From Neptuniibacter victor (GTDB lineage Bacteria > Pseudomonadota > Gammaproteobacteria > Pseudomonadales > Balneatricaceae), in NCBI GenBank assembly GCA_027943745.1, contig AP025763.1, forward strand, positions 124,001 through 188,000: 64,000 nt of DNA, written 5' to 3'. The position numbers and the translations under genes were made by a program. The notes under the pieces were generated by a model. That model made no database searches and had not been told where the DNA came from. It was given only the letters and a program-made list of their open reading frames with translations. Shown piece by piece: positions 18,631-27,308 of this stretch (the first letter of the stretch is position 1; the number at the start of each line of letters is the position of its first letter).

Positions 18631-19938
18631 TTGTCAGTAGGTGTGCGCGTTCTGGAAAACAGTGGTGAGTTGCCGCAGTTCCGTTTGGTGTTATTACATG
18701 ATGCTGAAGGAAAAGCGTTAGCATTGCTACCGGCTACTTCCTTGCTTAATTTGGTTGCTATCTGGAAACAGACCGGTCGTCAGCTTCAACCTGTGAAAGG
18801 GGATGATGCGAAGCGGTATTTTGGCCAAGATGCGCTGAAATACCCTGATGGGCAAGCTAAGTTATTGTCTCTTACACTCTTTGTATCGCCAGAGAGTATG
18901 CAACAAGAGCAGCTAGAGATTATCGAACCTCATTCAGGGTTAAGTTTTGTCGCGATCGCAGAACAGTTAAAAGCGGGTAGTAGTTGCAACTTGGCCTTAA
19001 CGGTTGATCAAATCGCTGCAATTCAGCCAGAAGGCGATGATGTTGCTGTTATTACAAAAGCGGTTGAGCGTTTTACGGCATTGCGGGTTAAGCAGCGCTT
19101 AGAAGATACGCTGGGTCTACCATCGCTACCGCCGACCGTTAAAAAAATTATTATGTTGCGTTCTGATCCTGAAGCGGGCGTGGATGAATTAGTACCCGTG
19201 GTTCGTGTTGACCCGAGTTTGTCTGCTCAGGTGATGAGCTGGGCTGCGTCACCTTATTATGCAGCTCCTGGTGATGTGAGCTCGATTGACGATGCTGTTA
19301 TTCGTGTACTCGGTTTTGATCTGGTTATCAATATGGCACTGGGTACTGCGATGGGACAGATGCTACGGATACCAGAAGATGGTCCTCGTGGCGCAACACC
19401 TTATTGGATGCAGTCGGTATACAATGCCAGCTTTGCTGAAAAGCTATGTCGGATGATGCCTGCGAATGATAGTCGTCCACAGCCTGGGCTAGTGTACCTG
19501 TCTTCGTTGCTTCACAACTTTGGCTATCTTGTTCTGGCTCATTTATTCCCACCGCACTTTGTATTGCTCTCGCGCTATATTGAGGCGAATCCTCATTTCG
19601 CTTTGGACGCGGTTGAGCAGCAAGTCTTGAGCGTGACACGTGAACAGATAGGCAGCTGGTTGTTGGCAAGCTGGGATCTACCAGAGGCGGTAACAACTGC
19701 GATTAGGCAGCAAAACTCACCGGACTATGCGGGTGAACATGGTCAGTATGTGAAGTTGTTGTACCTGTCTAATCGGTTATTACGTCAGCAAGGACTGAGT
19801 GATGGCCCTGTGGATGATATTCCGAATGAGCTATATCAAGAGCTAGGCTTGAAGGAAGATGAGGTTGCTAAGGCCTTGCGGCAGCTTATGCGCAACGATG
19901 AAGATATTAAAGAGTTAACCACCTTATTGGGTGATTAA
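18631..19938 (+). CDS. YbaK-like plus HDOD domain protein
   Basis: A 435-residue cytoplasmic protein. The first 155 residues resemble a YbaK/ProX-type aminoacyl-tRNA deacylase-like domain, and residues about 165-370 are an HDOD domain (L-P-S-L-P-P-T-V-K-K-I start, with the L-L-H-N-F-G segment). HDOD proteins act in signal-transduction and stress circuits, often with cyclic-di-GMP or two-component partners. The TTG start is preceded by GGAG at a normal distance; no ATG lies nearby. The deacylase pocket residues cannot be judged here, so activity is uncertain. Confidence 0.78.
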   Translation: MSVGVRVLENSGELPQFRLVLLHDAEGKALALLPATSLLNLVAIWKQTGRQLQPVKGDDAKRYFGQDALKYPDGQAKLLSLTLFVSPESMQQEQLEIIEPHSGLSFVAIAEQLKAGSSCNLALTVDQIAAIQPEGDDVAVITKAVERFTALRVKQRLEDTLGLPSLPPTVKKIIMLRSDPEAGVDELVPVVRVDPSLSAQVMSWAASPYYAAPGDVSSIDDAVIRVLGFDLVINMALGTAMGQMLRIPEDGPRGATPYWMQSVYNASFAEKLCRMMPANDSRPQPGLVYLSSLLHNFGYLVLAHLFPPHFVLLSRYIEANPHFALDAVEQQVLSVTREQIGSWLLASWDLPEAVTTAIRQQNSPDYAGEHGQYVKLLYLSNRLLRQQGLSDGPVDDIPNELYQELGLKEDEVAKALRQLMRNDEDIKELTTLLGD

Positions 19939-19945
19939 TGAAAAA

Positions 19946-19977
19946 AGCCAAGCGCTGAGTCCCTCATCGCTTGGCTA
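19946..19977. terminator. Hairpin between convergent genes
   Basis: AGCCAAGCG / CGCTTGGCT, 9-bp stem, with an A-run on the left and TATTT on the right, between the HDOD gene (plus) and yheS (minus). It works best for the minus strand, where the A-run becomes a T-run. Confidence 0.7.
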
Positions 19978-20002
19978 TTTGATCTCGCCTGATAGGCTGA
20001 GG

Positions 20003-21940
20003 TTAATCTAGCTCATTTAACTCAGCTTCAAGTGTTTCTAACGCTTCCTGCTGCTCCATCCACGCTTCTTCGGTTTGTTCTGCCTGTTGTTTTAATGAGG
20101 CTTGTTGCTGCAATATTGTTTTTAACTTGTCCTTGTTATCTGCTGTATAGAGGCTACTGTCGCTTAGTGCATTTTCGATCTCTTCAAGTGCGGCCAGCTG
20201 TGTTTCCATCTCTGCTTCAAGCTTCTCAACATTTTTCTTTATTGGCCTAAGTTGATTTCTACGTTCAGCCGCTAGTCGTTTCTGTTCTTTCCTTTCTGCT
20301 GCTGAGAGCGACTTTTTCTCTTCCGTTGCTGGTTTAGAAAATGCCTCCGCTTCTGCTTTCTGTTCTTGGCGCTTTTGCTCTAACAGCCATTTTTGATAGT
20401 CATCTAAATCACCTTTGAACTCGGCGACTTCACCGTTGGCCACAAGTAAAAACTCGTCAACAGTATTACGGAGCAGATGGCGATCATGGGAGACTAAAAT
20501 GAGCACCCCTTCGAATGATTGTAGGGCCAGTGTTAGCGCATGGCGAACCTCTAAATCTAAATGGTTGGTTGGTTCATCCATTAATAATAGATTGGGTTTT
20601 TGCCAGGCGATCATGGATAGGGCGACTCGCGCCTTCTCACCACCTGAAAAGTTTTGCACAGGCTCTAGTGCTCGATCACCGAAGAAACCAAAAGATCCTA
20701 GGAAATCACGAATCTCCTGTTCAGACGCTTTGGGGCTCATGCGTTTGATATGCAGCAGAGGGGATGCTGCCATATCTAAGGCTTCTAACTGGTGTTGAGC
20801 AAAATAACCCACTTGCAGGTTATCACTCTCATGACGTTCACCCTGACAAAGCTGTAGATCACCCACTAGCGTTTTTACTAAGGTCGACTTACCAGCGCCA
20901 TTTGGCCCTAATAGGCCTATGCGTGTACCGGGTGTCAGCGATAGAGATGTCTTGCCAAGAACTGCTTTATTGTCATAGCCGCACTCGGCATCGGATAAGG
21001 TCAGCAGAGGGGAAGACATCTTGTCAGAAGAGCAAAAGTGGAAGCTGAATGGGCTGTCGATATGAGCCGGCGCAATTTTCTCCATGCGCTCTAACTCTTT
21101 AATTCGGCTTTGCGCTTGTTTCGCTTTGGTGGCTTTGGCTCTAAAGCGGCGGACGAAATCCTCAATCTCACCGATGCGTTGTTGCTGCTTTGCAAAGGCG
21201 GCTTGTTGCTGTGATAGTCGTTCAGCTCTTTGCAATTCAAAGGCAGAATAGCCGCCTTTATAAAGATTTAACTTTTTCTGCTCGACATGGGTGATGTGGC
21301 TGACGACATTGTCGAGGAAATCTCGGTCATGAGAGATCAGAATTATCATGCCGGGATACTGCCTAAGCCATTGCTCTAACCAGATGGTTGCATCGAGGTC
21401 TAAATGGTTAGTGGGCTCATCAAGTAACAGTAAATCGGATGGGCACATCAATGCTTGGGCAAGGTTTAAACGTATTCTCCAACCGCCAGAGAACTCTTTG
21501 ACGGAGCGGGTAATGTCATTGTGGCTAAAGCCCAACCCCGCTAATAGCTGTGCTGCACGAGACTCAGCACTATAACCATCAAGATTATCCAGTTCGGCAT
21601 GAAGTTCACCGATACGGTGTGCTTGGTGCTCTTGTTCAGCTACCTGCAGCTGTTGCTGAATCTTGCGTAGCTCTATATCACCATCAAGTACGTATTCAAG
21701 GGCGGATCGCTCTGAAGTAGGAACCTCTTGAGCCATATGAGATATGCGCAGCCCCCCTGGGAGCTCAAGGCTACCGTTATCGCAGTGTAGTTCGCCAAGG
21801 AATAGTTTAAATAGCGAGGTTTTCCCCGCGCCATTGGCGCCCACGAGCCCTACCTTCCATCCGGAATGCAGCGTTAAATCGGCCTGCTCTAGCAATATGT
21901 TGTGGCCGCGTTGTAAGCTAACTTCTTGTAATTGAATCAT
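20003..21940 (-). CDS. yheS: ABC-F family ATPase YheS
   Basis: A 645-residue ribosome-associated ABC-F protein with two nucleotide-binding domains and no transmembrane region. Walker A motifs are G-A-N-G-A-G-K-T near 37 and G-P-N-G-A-G-K-S near 340; signature motifs are F-S-G-G-W and F-S-G-G-E, and both domains have D-E-P-T-N-H-L-D. The interdomain P-site linker region (about 240-290) and a charged C-terminal coiled coil follow the YheS pattern. I use ATG 21940 since M-I-Q-L-Q-E-V matches the family start; the longer 22000 start is unlikely. The start overlaps a possible start of the divergent gene. Confidence 0.93.
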   Translation of the reverse strand: MIQLQEVSLQRGHNILLEQADLTLHSGWKVGLVGANGAGKTSLFKLFLGELHCDNGSLELPGGLRISHMAQEVPTSERSALEYVLDGDIELRKIQQQLQVAEQEHQAHRIGELHAELDNLDGYSAESRAAQLLAGLGFSHNDITRSVKEFSGGWRIRLNLAQALMCPSDLLLLDEPTNHLDLDATIWLEQWLRQYPGMIILISHDRDFLDNVVSHITHVEQKKLNLYKGGYSAFELQRAERLSQQQAAFAKQQQRIGEIEDFVRRFRAKATKAKQAQSRIKELERMEKIAPAHIDSPFSFHFCSSDKMSSPLLTLSDAECGYDNKAVLGKTSLSLTPGTRIGLLGPNGAGKSTLVKTLVGDLQLCQGERHESDNLQVGYFAQHQLEALDMAASPLLHIKRMSPKASEQEIRDFLGSFGFFGDRALEPVQNFSGGEKARVALSMIAWQKPNLLLMDEPTNHLDLEVRHALTLALQSFEGVLILVSHDRHLLRNTVDEFLLVANGEVAEFKGDLDDYQKWLLEQKRQEQKAEAEAFSKPATEEKKSLSAAERKEQKRLAAERRNQLRPIKKNVEKLEAEMETQLAALEEIENALSDSSLYTADNKDKLKTILQQQASLKQQAEQTEEAWMEQQEALETLEAELNELD

Positions 21941-21962
21941 GGCGGCGGATTTTAACATAGAG

Positions 21963-22472
21963 ATGCAATTGAAAAATGATCTATGGGCCTTTGCGCTCAA
22001 TTTTTATCAACAACCAGGGGTTGAAAGCGCTTGTTTGTTGCTGCAAGAGCAGTTTGGTTTGAGTATAAACCGAATTATTTATGCGGCGTGGTGTGGCTGC
22101 GAGGGGCAATCGTTACGCGTGAATGAAGCGCTTTTACAAGCGGATAAATGGCAGAAAGGGATTACTCACCCACTCCGTGCAGTCCGTTATGCTGTAAGAG
22201 AGCAAAAAAAATCAGATCCAGCGTTAGATGCGTGTTACCAAGCGTTGCGTAAAGCCGAGCTTGCTTGTGAGCAAGTGGAGCTTGCCTTGCTGTATGAGCA
22301 GCATCAACAGCACTTATCTAAGGATGAGCGTGAAGGAACGACTTTATTAGGTTATCAAAACATTGAAATTTATCTTAATAGCCACAATGTTGAGTTAGAT
22401 AGTGAGCTTGAATTGATACTAGGACCGATACTATCAGCCATAAATCACTACTTAGGAACGAATCGCTCGTAA
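21963..22472 (+). CDS. TIGR02444 family protein
   Basis: A 169-residue cytoplasmic protein of the TIGR02444 family, recognised by the L-W-x-F-A-L-x-x-Y-x-x-P-G-V start and the W-C-G-C-E-G segment; function unknown in the literature I know. I choose ATG 21963 because family members begin a few residues before L-W. ATG 21939 in the same frame would overlap the divergent yheS start codon by two bases. This gene is typically found next to yheS, suggesting a shared regulatory region. Confidence 0.8.
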   Translation: MQLKNDLWAFALNFYQQPGVESACLLLQEQFGLSINRIIYAAWCGCEGQSLRVNEALLQADKWQKGITHPLRAVRYAVREQKKSDPALDACYQALRKAELACEQVELALLYEQHQQHLSKDEREGTTLLGYQNIEIYLNSHNVELDSELELILGPILSAINHYLGTNRS

Positions 22473-22588
22473 TAAACTGGTTTGATAGTGAACTTTACGG
22501 TTTAATCGAGTACTAAGACTATTGATATTAGGAAAGCCGTCTATCGTTATCGGCTTATTCCGTAGAATTACAGACAAGGATAATAAGC

Positions 22589-23305
22589 ATGAAACAAACT
22601 TTGCTAGCGGTTGCTCTTGGTGCCGCATTAGTTTCGACCACGGCAACAGCAGTGGAACTGAAAACAGAAGAGCAGAAAGTTAGCTACAGTGTTGGCTTGA
22701 TGGTAGGTGAACAGCTTAAAAACGTACCAAATATTGATTTTGATGCTTTTATTGCTGCAGCTAAGGCTACTTATAATGGTGATGAGCCGAAGTTAACACC
22801 GGATCAAGTGCGTGAAGTGATGACTGCTTTCCAGCAAAAACAGATGGAAGAGCAGAAGAAAGAGTTCGCTAAGATTAGTGAAGGCAACCTAGAAAAGGGT
22901 AAAAAGTACAGCGCTGAAAATGGTAAGAAAAAGGGTGTTAAAACCACTGAATCTGGCCTTCAGTATGAGATGCTAAATGCAGGTAAAGGTGCCTCACCAA
23001 CCGCTGAAGATGTCGTTAAAGTGCATTATCACGGCACGTTAATTGATGGCACTGTGTTTGATAGTTCCGTTGAACGTAACGAACCTGTTTCTTTCCCTCT
23101 GAATGGTGTTATTCCTGGTTGGATCGAAGGTTTGCAGATGATGAAAGTCGGCGAGAAAGCACGTTTTGTGATTCCAGCTGATCTGGCTTATGGCCCTGCT
23201 GGTACGGGTCCAAATAGTCCAATTGGTCCTAATGAAACACTGATTTTCGAAGTAGAGTTATTCGAAATCAATCCTGGCGCTGAAGAGAGCGCAGCAGCGA
23301 AATAA
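22589..23305 (+). CDS. FKBP-type peptidyl-prolyl isomerase, exported
   Basis: A 238-residue FkpA/Mip-like protein that isomerises prolyl bonds and chaperones proteins in the periplasm. Signal peptide of about 21 residues (cleavage near T-A-T-A-V), an N-terminal helical dimerisation domain (about 30-110), then the FKBP domain (about 135-230) with V-H-Y-H-G-T-L-I-D-G-T-V-F-D-S-S and the W-I-E-G-L-Q-M-M segment. AAGGATAA precedes the ATG. A strong terminator follows. Confidence 0.94.
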   Translation: MKQTLLAVALGAALVSTTATAVELKTEEQKVSYSVGLMVGEQLKNVPNIDFDAFIAAAKATYNGDEPKLTPDQVREVMTAFQQKQMEEQKKEFAKISEGNLEKGKKYSAENGKKKGVKTTESGLQYEMLNAGKGASPTAEDVVKVHYHGTLIDGTVFDSSVERNEPVSFPLNGVIPGWIEGLQMMKVGEKARFVIPADLAYGPAGTGPNSPIGPNETLIFEVELFEINPGAEESAAAK

Positions 23306-23325
23306 ACGCTGCTCTTACGGTTACA

Positions 23326-23362
23326 AAAAAGGCCGCTACATACAACATGTAGCGGCCTTTTT
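23326..23362. terminator. Bidirectional terminator
   Basis: A 16-bp inverted repeat reading AAAAAGGCCGCTACAT with its complement around ACAAC, with T-runs on both strands. It separates the FKBP gene from the convergent WD40 lipoprotein gene. Confidence 0.95.
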
Positions 23363-23379
23363 ATTGATGCGGGGAGCTA

Positions 23380-24357
23380 TTATTTAAGTTCGTTCATGAT
23401 GCCGTTAGAGCCTAATGCGTAATACTTACCTTGGCCAAAGCCAACCGCATAAACGCCGGCGTGAACAGGTCCATAAGGATCTCTACGGTGAATCCTCCAG
23501 CTACGTAACTCTTCGCCACTGTTAACGTTCCACAGTTGAACTAATCCTGAAGCGGTGCCTGTGAGTAGTTGCTGGCTGTCGGCGGAAAATTTGGCGCTCA
23601 AATAGCTGATACGCTTTTGCGAAAAATCTTTAATATTACTTAAAACATGGACTTCTTGAGCGGTGTTTAGATCCCAAATAACGGCCTTATCTAAACTACC
23701 CGCGCTGAATGCCCACTGGGTGTTTGGTGAAAGAGCGACAGTGTCGACGACATTATTGAAACTAATCTCTTTTAGCATCTCTCCGGTTTCAACACTCCAG
23801 AGCTTTGCCTTATAAGCATCTGAACCTGTGAGTGCCAGTGTGCCATCATCACTTAGGTCAACGCTGCGTACTCGTGCGTCATGACGAAATGTTCGCTGGA
23901 CGCCGCCATTTTTAATATCAAAGTAGACCGCGGTGTGATCGGCTAAGCCCAGAAGGGCGAAATCACCATTTGGGGAGAGATCCATCTGCATAATCTCTGC
24001 AGGTGAGCTCCAAAAGCCTTCAGATGCGCCAGTATTAAGATTCCACAACACCAGGTCTTGTTGATTCGCTGTCGCGGCGTAGCGCTCTTCAGGTGAAAAG
24101 GCCGTCGCTGCAATAATAGAGAACTCTTTGGCCCGATGATTCCAGTTATAGAGGCGTTCGTGGTTAGAGGTCTTCCATAAACTGCCGCCATGGTTGAACG
24201 AACCTATCGCACTGTATGTGCCTTGAGTCGATATGGTGCCCGTGTAAGCGCCGGTTAAGGCATACTCTTTCCATAGTGAGGGCGCATCACCACTCTCACA
24301 ACCTACGAGGGAAAGAATTCCTCCGGTCACTAGCAGTGTTTTTAGCATGTGCTGCAT
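23380..24357 (-). CDS. WD40-repeat lipoprotein
   Basis: A 325-residue predicted lipoprotein: signal peptide with lipobox L-V-G-C at Cys20, then a seven-blade WD40-like propeller (repeated W-D/N and S-x-D patterns such as L-W-N-L-N-T-G, K-L-W-S-V-E-T-G, V-I-W-D-L-N-T-A). AAGGA stands seven bases before the ATG. Propellers of this kind scaffold protein complexes in the envelope; no enzyme motif is seen. It starts ten bases after the rsd stop, so the two are probably co-transcribed. The lipobox residue after Cys is Glu, so outer-membrane sorting is likely. Confidence 0.82.
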   Translation of the reverse strand: MQHMLKTLLVTGGILSLVGCESGDAPSLWKEYALTGAYTGTISTQGTYSAIGSFNHGGSLWKTSNHERLYNWNHRAKEFSIIAATAFSPEERYAATANQQDLVLWNLNTGASEGFWSSPAEIMQMDLSPNGDFALLGLADHTAVYFDIKNGGVQRTFRHDARVRSVDLSDDGTLALTGSDAYKAKLWSVETGEMLKEISFNNVVDTVALSPNTQWAFSAGSLDKAVIWDLNTAQEVHVLSNIKDFSQKRISYLSAKFSADSQQLLTGTASGLVQLWNVNSGEELRSWRIHRRDPYGPVHAGVYAVGFGQGKYYALGSNGIMNELK

Positions 24358-24367
24358 ATACAGATCC

Positions 24368-24838
24368 TTATTCCGCGATGGCTTCGCGGTGGGATGTATG
24401 CAATACAGCGATCATTTCATCTTCTAACTCAAAGCGTTCTTCTAGAGACTCACCTAATTTTGAAAGTCGCTCAGAAAATTCACGAATCTGCTGCACAGTA
24501 GGATCAAGAAGGTTGGAGAAATCATCATTAAAGTCTAGTGCGATATCTGTACTGACTTGAATTTTCGGGAGCAGTTCTTGACCCTCTTCCAAGCTTCCAT
24601 CAGCAAAATCACTTCCCTCGCGCAGTAGCTGTTCGTATACCTCAAAGTGACCTGATGACAGATAATCCATCAATACTTGGCAGAATCCTTGTACACGGCT
24701 ATTTAGCTCTTCATTGATACGTTGTTCTGGTAGATGCACAAACAAACTGATTAGCGTTTGGCGTTCTTCTAACCAACCATCAATAATTTCACTGACACCG
24801 CCCCAACGTTCTTTAGCGCTCTTACACTTTTCTAACAT
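24368..24838 (-). CDS. rsd: Rsd/AlgQ family anti-sigma-70 regulator
   Basis: A 156-residue all-helical protein matching Rsd/AlgQ: E-R-W-G-G-V near 11, the L-x-D-Y-L-S-S-G-H-F-E-V-Y-E-Q segment near 57-70 and the L-E-E-R-F-E-L-E-D-E-M-I-x-V-L-H-T-S-H end. These proteins bind the primary sigma factor in stationary phase and in Pseudomonas affect alginate and siderophore genes. AAGGAG precedes the ATG. Two short hairpins (TGAAAC/GTTTCA and CAACAAT/ATTGTTG, near 24873-24904) lie in its leader. Confidence 0.92.
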   Translation of the reverse strand: MLEKCKSAKERWGGVSEIIDGWLEERQTLISLFVHLPEQRINEELNSRVQGFCQVLMDYLSSGHFEVYEQLLREGSDFADGSLEEGQELLPKIQVSTDIALDFNDDFSNLLDPTVQQIREFSERLSKLGESLEERFELEDEMIAVLHTSHREAIAE

Positions 24839-25101
24839 CCTGCGCTCCTTACCTGCCGACCTCGGCAGTTATATGAAACTTTGGTTTCAACAATAGCAAT
24901 TGTTGTTCTGATTAGCTTCATATTATTCCTAAGCCGTTTCAGGGTGCAACTGTCGTTTTTGTAAAAACACACTTTTATTGATTATCCTGATTGGGAACAA
25001 AGTTATTGTTTGGGATAAAAAAATTATTTTTTCTCTACTGTTGGCCTGCAGAATAGCGCGTTATACTCAGGTTATTGATGGATTTTTATTCGGGGCGATA
25101 A

Positions 25102-25506
25102 ATGCTTAAGCGACTGGTTTTATTAATAGTTATGGTTTTCTCTGTGCAATTGGCTTGGGCTGAAGGAGAAGCGGAAAAAACGGTAGAAGACTATGTTAAT
25201 TATATTGAATTGAAACCGTTTGTGACTAATTTTGGTGGTGTAGGTAAAACACGCTTCTTGAAGTGTGAAGTGACTATCCAAGTATCAAGTGAGTCTGCGC
25301 ACCATGCAGTTAACTTCCATATGGCGCATATCCGAAATGATCTAGTGTTCTTATTAAGTTCTCAGAAAGATGAGACGGTAGGAACGGTAGAAGCGCAGCA
25401 AGCTTTAGCGAAGAAAGCCTTGAAGAAAGTTCAAGATATCTTAGTGGAAGAAGAGGGAGAAGGTTTCGTTTCTGATCTGTTCTTTACCAGCTTTGTCGTT
25501 CAGTAG
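25102..25506 (+). CDS. FliL-like protein with signal peptide
   Basis: A 134-residue protein with a FliL-type domain (Y-I-E-L-K-P-F-V-T-N-F start, I-R-N-D-L-V-F-L-L-S-S core and F-F-T-S-F-V-V-Q end). Classical FliL, a flagellar stator partner, has an N-terminal transmembrane helix and linker; here the N-terminus looks like a cleavable signal (A-W-A-E near 20) and the protein is shorter. No flagellar gene is nearby. It is monocistronic with a strong terminator after it. Periplasmic location and motility role are inferred from the family only. Confidence 0.83.
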   Translation: MLKRLVLLIVMVFSVQLAWAEGEAEKTVEDYVNYIELKPFVTNFGGVGKTRFLKCEVTIQVSSESAHHAVNFHMAHIRNDLVFLLSSQKDETVGTVEAQQALAKKALKKVQDILVEEEGEGFVSDLFFTSFVVQ

Positions 25507-25530
25507 TCGTCGACAAAGCGCTTAGATACA

Positions 25531-25567
25531 GCATAAAAAAGCAGGCAAAAGCCTGCTTTTTTTATGC
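25531..25567. terminator. Bidirectional terminator
   Basis: Long perfect inverted repeat with GCAT and A-run flanks, core GCAGGC / GCCTGC around AAAA, with T-runs on both strands. It sits between the FliL-like gene and convergent gshA. Confidence 0.95.
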
Positions 25568-25576
25568 TTAGCCAAT

Positions 25577-27142
25577 TTAGCTGGCCATGTACTCTTCAAG
25601 GTAGGTATCGAAATCGCAGGTATCCGCCGCTTCAATATCACGTTGTTGCTGTAATGAGTCGCTTTGCATGGCCGTTAGCTTAGTCGCCATGGCTGGATCG
25701 ACTGGTTCTGCTAATAGAGTTTGTTTATGCTGTTCTGCTTGCTGCATGACAAACTCGCCATAGTTTAGGCCTTGCTCATTCATTACTTTCAGTACTTGGG
25801 CCGATGGCGTCAGCTCTGCATTATCTAACTTCGCTTGCTGAGCGTGGATTGAATCAGAGAAACGTTGGCAAGCATATACTTCATCGAGTAATGAAGCGGT
25901 ACTGGCCATCTCTTTAAGTAGTTCTGTACCCCAGCTGGTAAGGGAGATCTCTTGATCATTATTAATGAGCGTTAATCCGGGCTCTCTGCCTCGTGTCACC
26001 ACGCGTTGGTGGTTTTCATTGATCTGCTCGCACTCTTCTGTACTGATCTCTTTCTCTTCCATCAATAGACAGGAAATTAGGAAAAGATCTAAGAAGTCTG
26101 CTTGAGATTGATCGATACCGAGTGGTAAGAACGGATTAATATCGGTGTTACGAACCTCGATATACTCAACACCCCGTGCCATCAACGCGTGTACAGGCTT
26201 TTCGCCCGATTGCGTCACGCGTTTAGGTCGGATATCGCTGTAATATTCATTTTCGATCTGCAACACATTTGTGTTGAGCTGTTGGTACTCTCCATTCACT
26301 TTGATGCCAAGCTTATCGTACGGCTCGTATGGTGTACGAATGGCGCGATTCAGAGAGCTAGCGTAAGTATTCAGGTGATTGAAGCAGATATTCAAACTGG
26401 CTTGTGCCTTGTTGGAATAGCCTAAATCACTCATGCGTAATGATGTAGCATAAGGTAGATACAAAGTACCCTCTGATAGGGTTTCCAACTTATGATCTTT
26501 GCCTCGTAAGAATGAAGCACATAGTGCCGGCGAGGCCCCAAACAGATACATCAATAGCCATGAATAGCGACGGAAGTTTCGGATTAGACTGAAATAAGAC
26601 GCAGAACGGAAATCTTGTAGGCTGCCGTCATCACGGCTGTGCAACTGAAGTGCAGGCCAAAAAGCTTCCGGTAGGGAAAAGTTATAGTGGATGCCTGCGA
26701 TCGTTTGCATGATTTTACCGTAACGGTTTTCTAAGCCTACACGGTAGATGTATTTCATCTGTCCTACGTTAGAGCTGCCATACCGCGCAATAGGTATCTC
26801 AGATTCTTCTGGAAGAATGCATGGCATGCTAGCAGGCCATACCTGCTCATCACCCAAGTTTTGGTAAGTGTAGCGGTGTAGGTCAGCTAAAAAGCTAAGG
26901 GCATCTGACGATTGTTCGAAAACGGGAGTGATAAACTCCAGCAGGGCTTCCGAATAATCGGTAGTGATATGTTCATGAGTTAGCGCAGATCCCAATGCTT
27001 CGGGGTGGGGTGTCTGGGCAAGTTTACGTTGCTTATCCACACGTAAACCTTCTTTTTCTAAGCCATGTTGAAGTTTTGTTAACAGTTCTGCATGACCGTT
27101 AGCTTTTAGCCAACTCAGCTTCTGTTCTAGTGTGGAAGACAA
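25577..27142 (-). CDS. gshA: Glutamate-cysteine ligase
   Basis: First enzyme of glutathione synthesis, joining glutamate and cysteine with ATP. A 521-residue full-length protein of the E. coli (proteobacterial) type, with G-L-E-K-E-G-L-R near 27-34, the I-A-G-I-H-Y-N-F-S segment and the Y-I-E-V-R-N-T-D-I-N-P-F motif. It is cytoplasmic. No gshB is visible in this window. It has its own transcription unit. Confidence 0.96.
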   Translation of the reverse strand: MSSTLEQKLSWLKANGHAELLTKLQHGLEKEGLRVDKQRKLAQTPHPEALGSALTHEHITTDYSEALLEFITPVFEQSSDALSFLADLHRYTYQNLGDEQVWPASMPCILPEESEIPIARYGSSNVGQMKYIYRVGLENRYGKIMQTIAGIHYNFSLPEAFWPALQLHSRDDGSLQDFRSASYFSLIRNFRRYSWLLMYLFGASPALCASFLRGKDHKLETLSEGTLYLPYATSLRMSDLGYSNKAQASLNICFNHLNTYASSLNRAIRTPYEPYDKLGIKVNGEYQQLNTNVLQIENEYYSDIRPKRVTQSGEKPVHALMARGVEYIEVRNTDINPFLPLGIDQSQADFLDLFLISCLLMEEKEISTEECEQINENHQRVVTRGREPGLTLINNDQEISLTSWGTELLKEMASTASLLDEVYACQRFSDSIHAQQAKLDNAELTPSAQVLKVMNEQGLNYGEFVMQQAEQHKQTLLAEPVDPAMATKLTAMQSDSLQQQRDIEAADTCDFDTYLEEYMAS

Positions 27143-27253
27143 ACGCTAGTCCTTAAATCACTCATTGAAGGTCGCTCATTATAAGTGAGCAAACGGGAAA
27201 TTGCTGCAACGAAACAGATCGTTCGCGTTTTCGACCGAATTTTAGAGAAAAAA

Positions 27254-27283
27254 TTCAAAAAAGCAGGAGCGATATTCCCCTGC
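27254..27283 (-). terminator. Terminator of pyk
   Basis: Read on the minus strand: GCAGG...CCTGC stem with an 11-base loop followed by TTTTTTGAATTTTTT. It lies just after the pyruvate kinase stop. Confidence 0.7.
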
Positions 27284-27308
27284 CTTTCTATAGATGAATT
27301 ATATGTAA

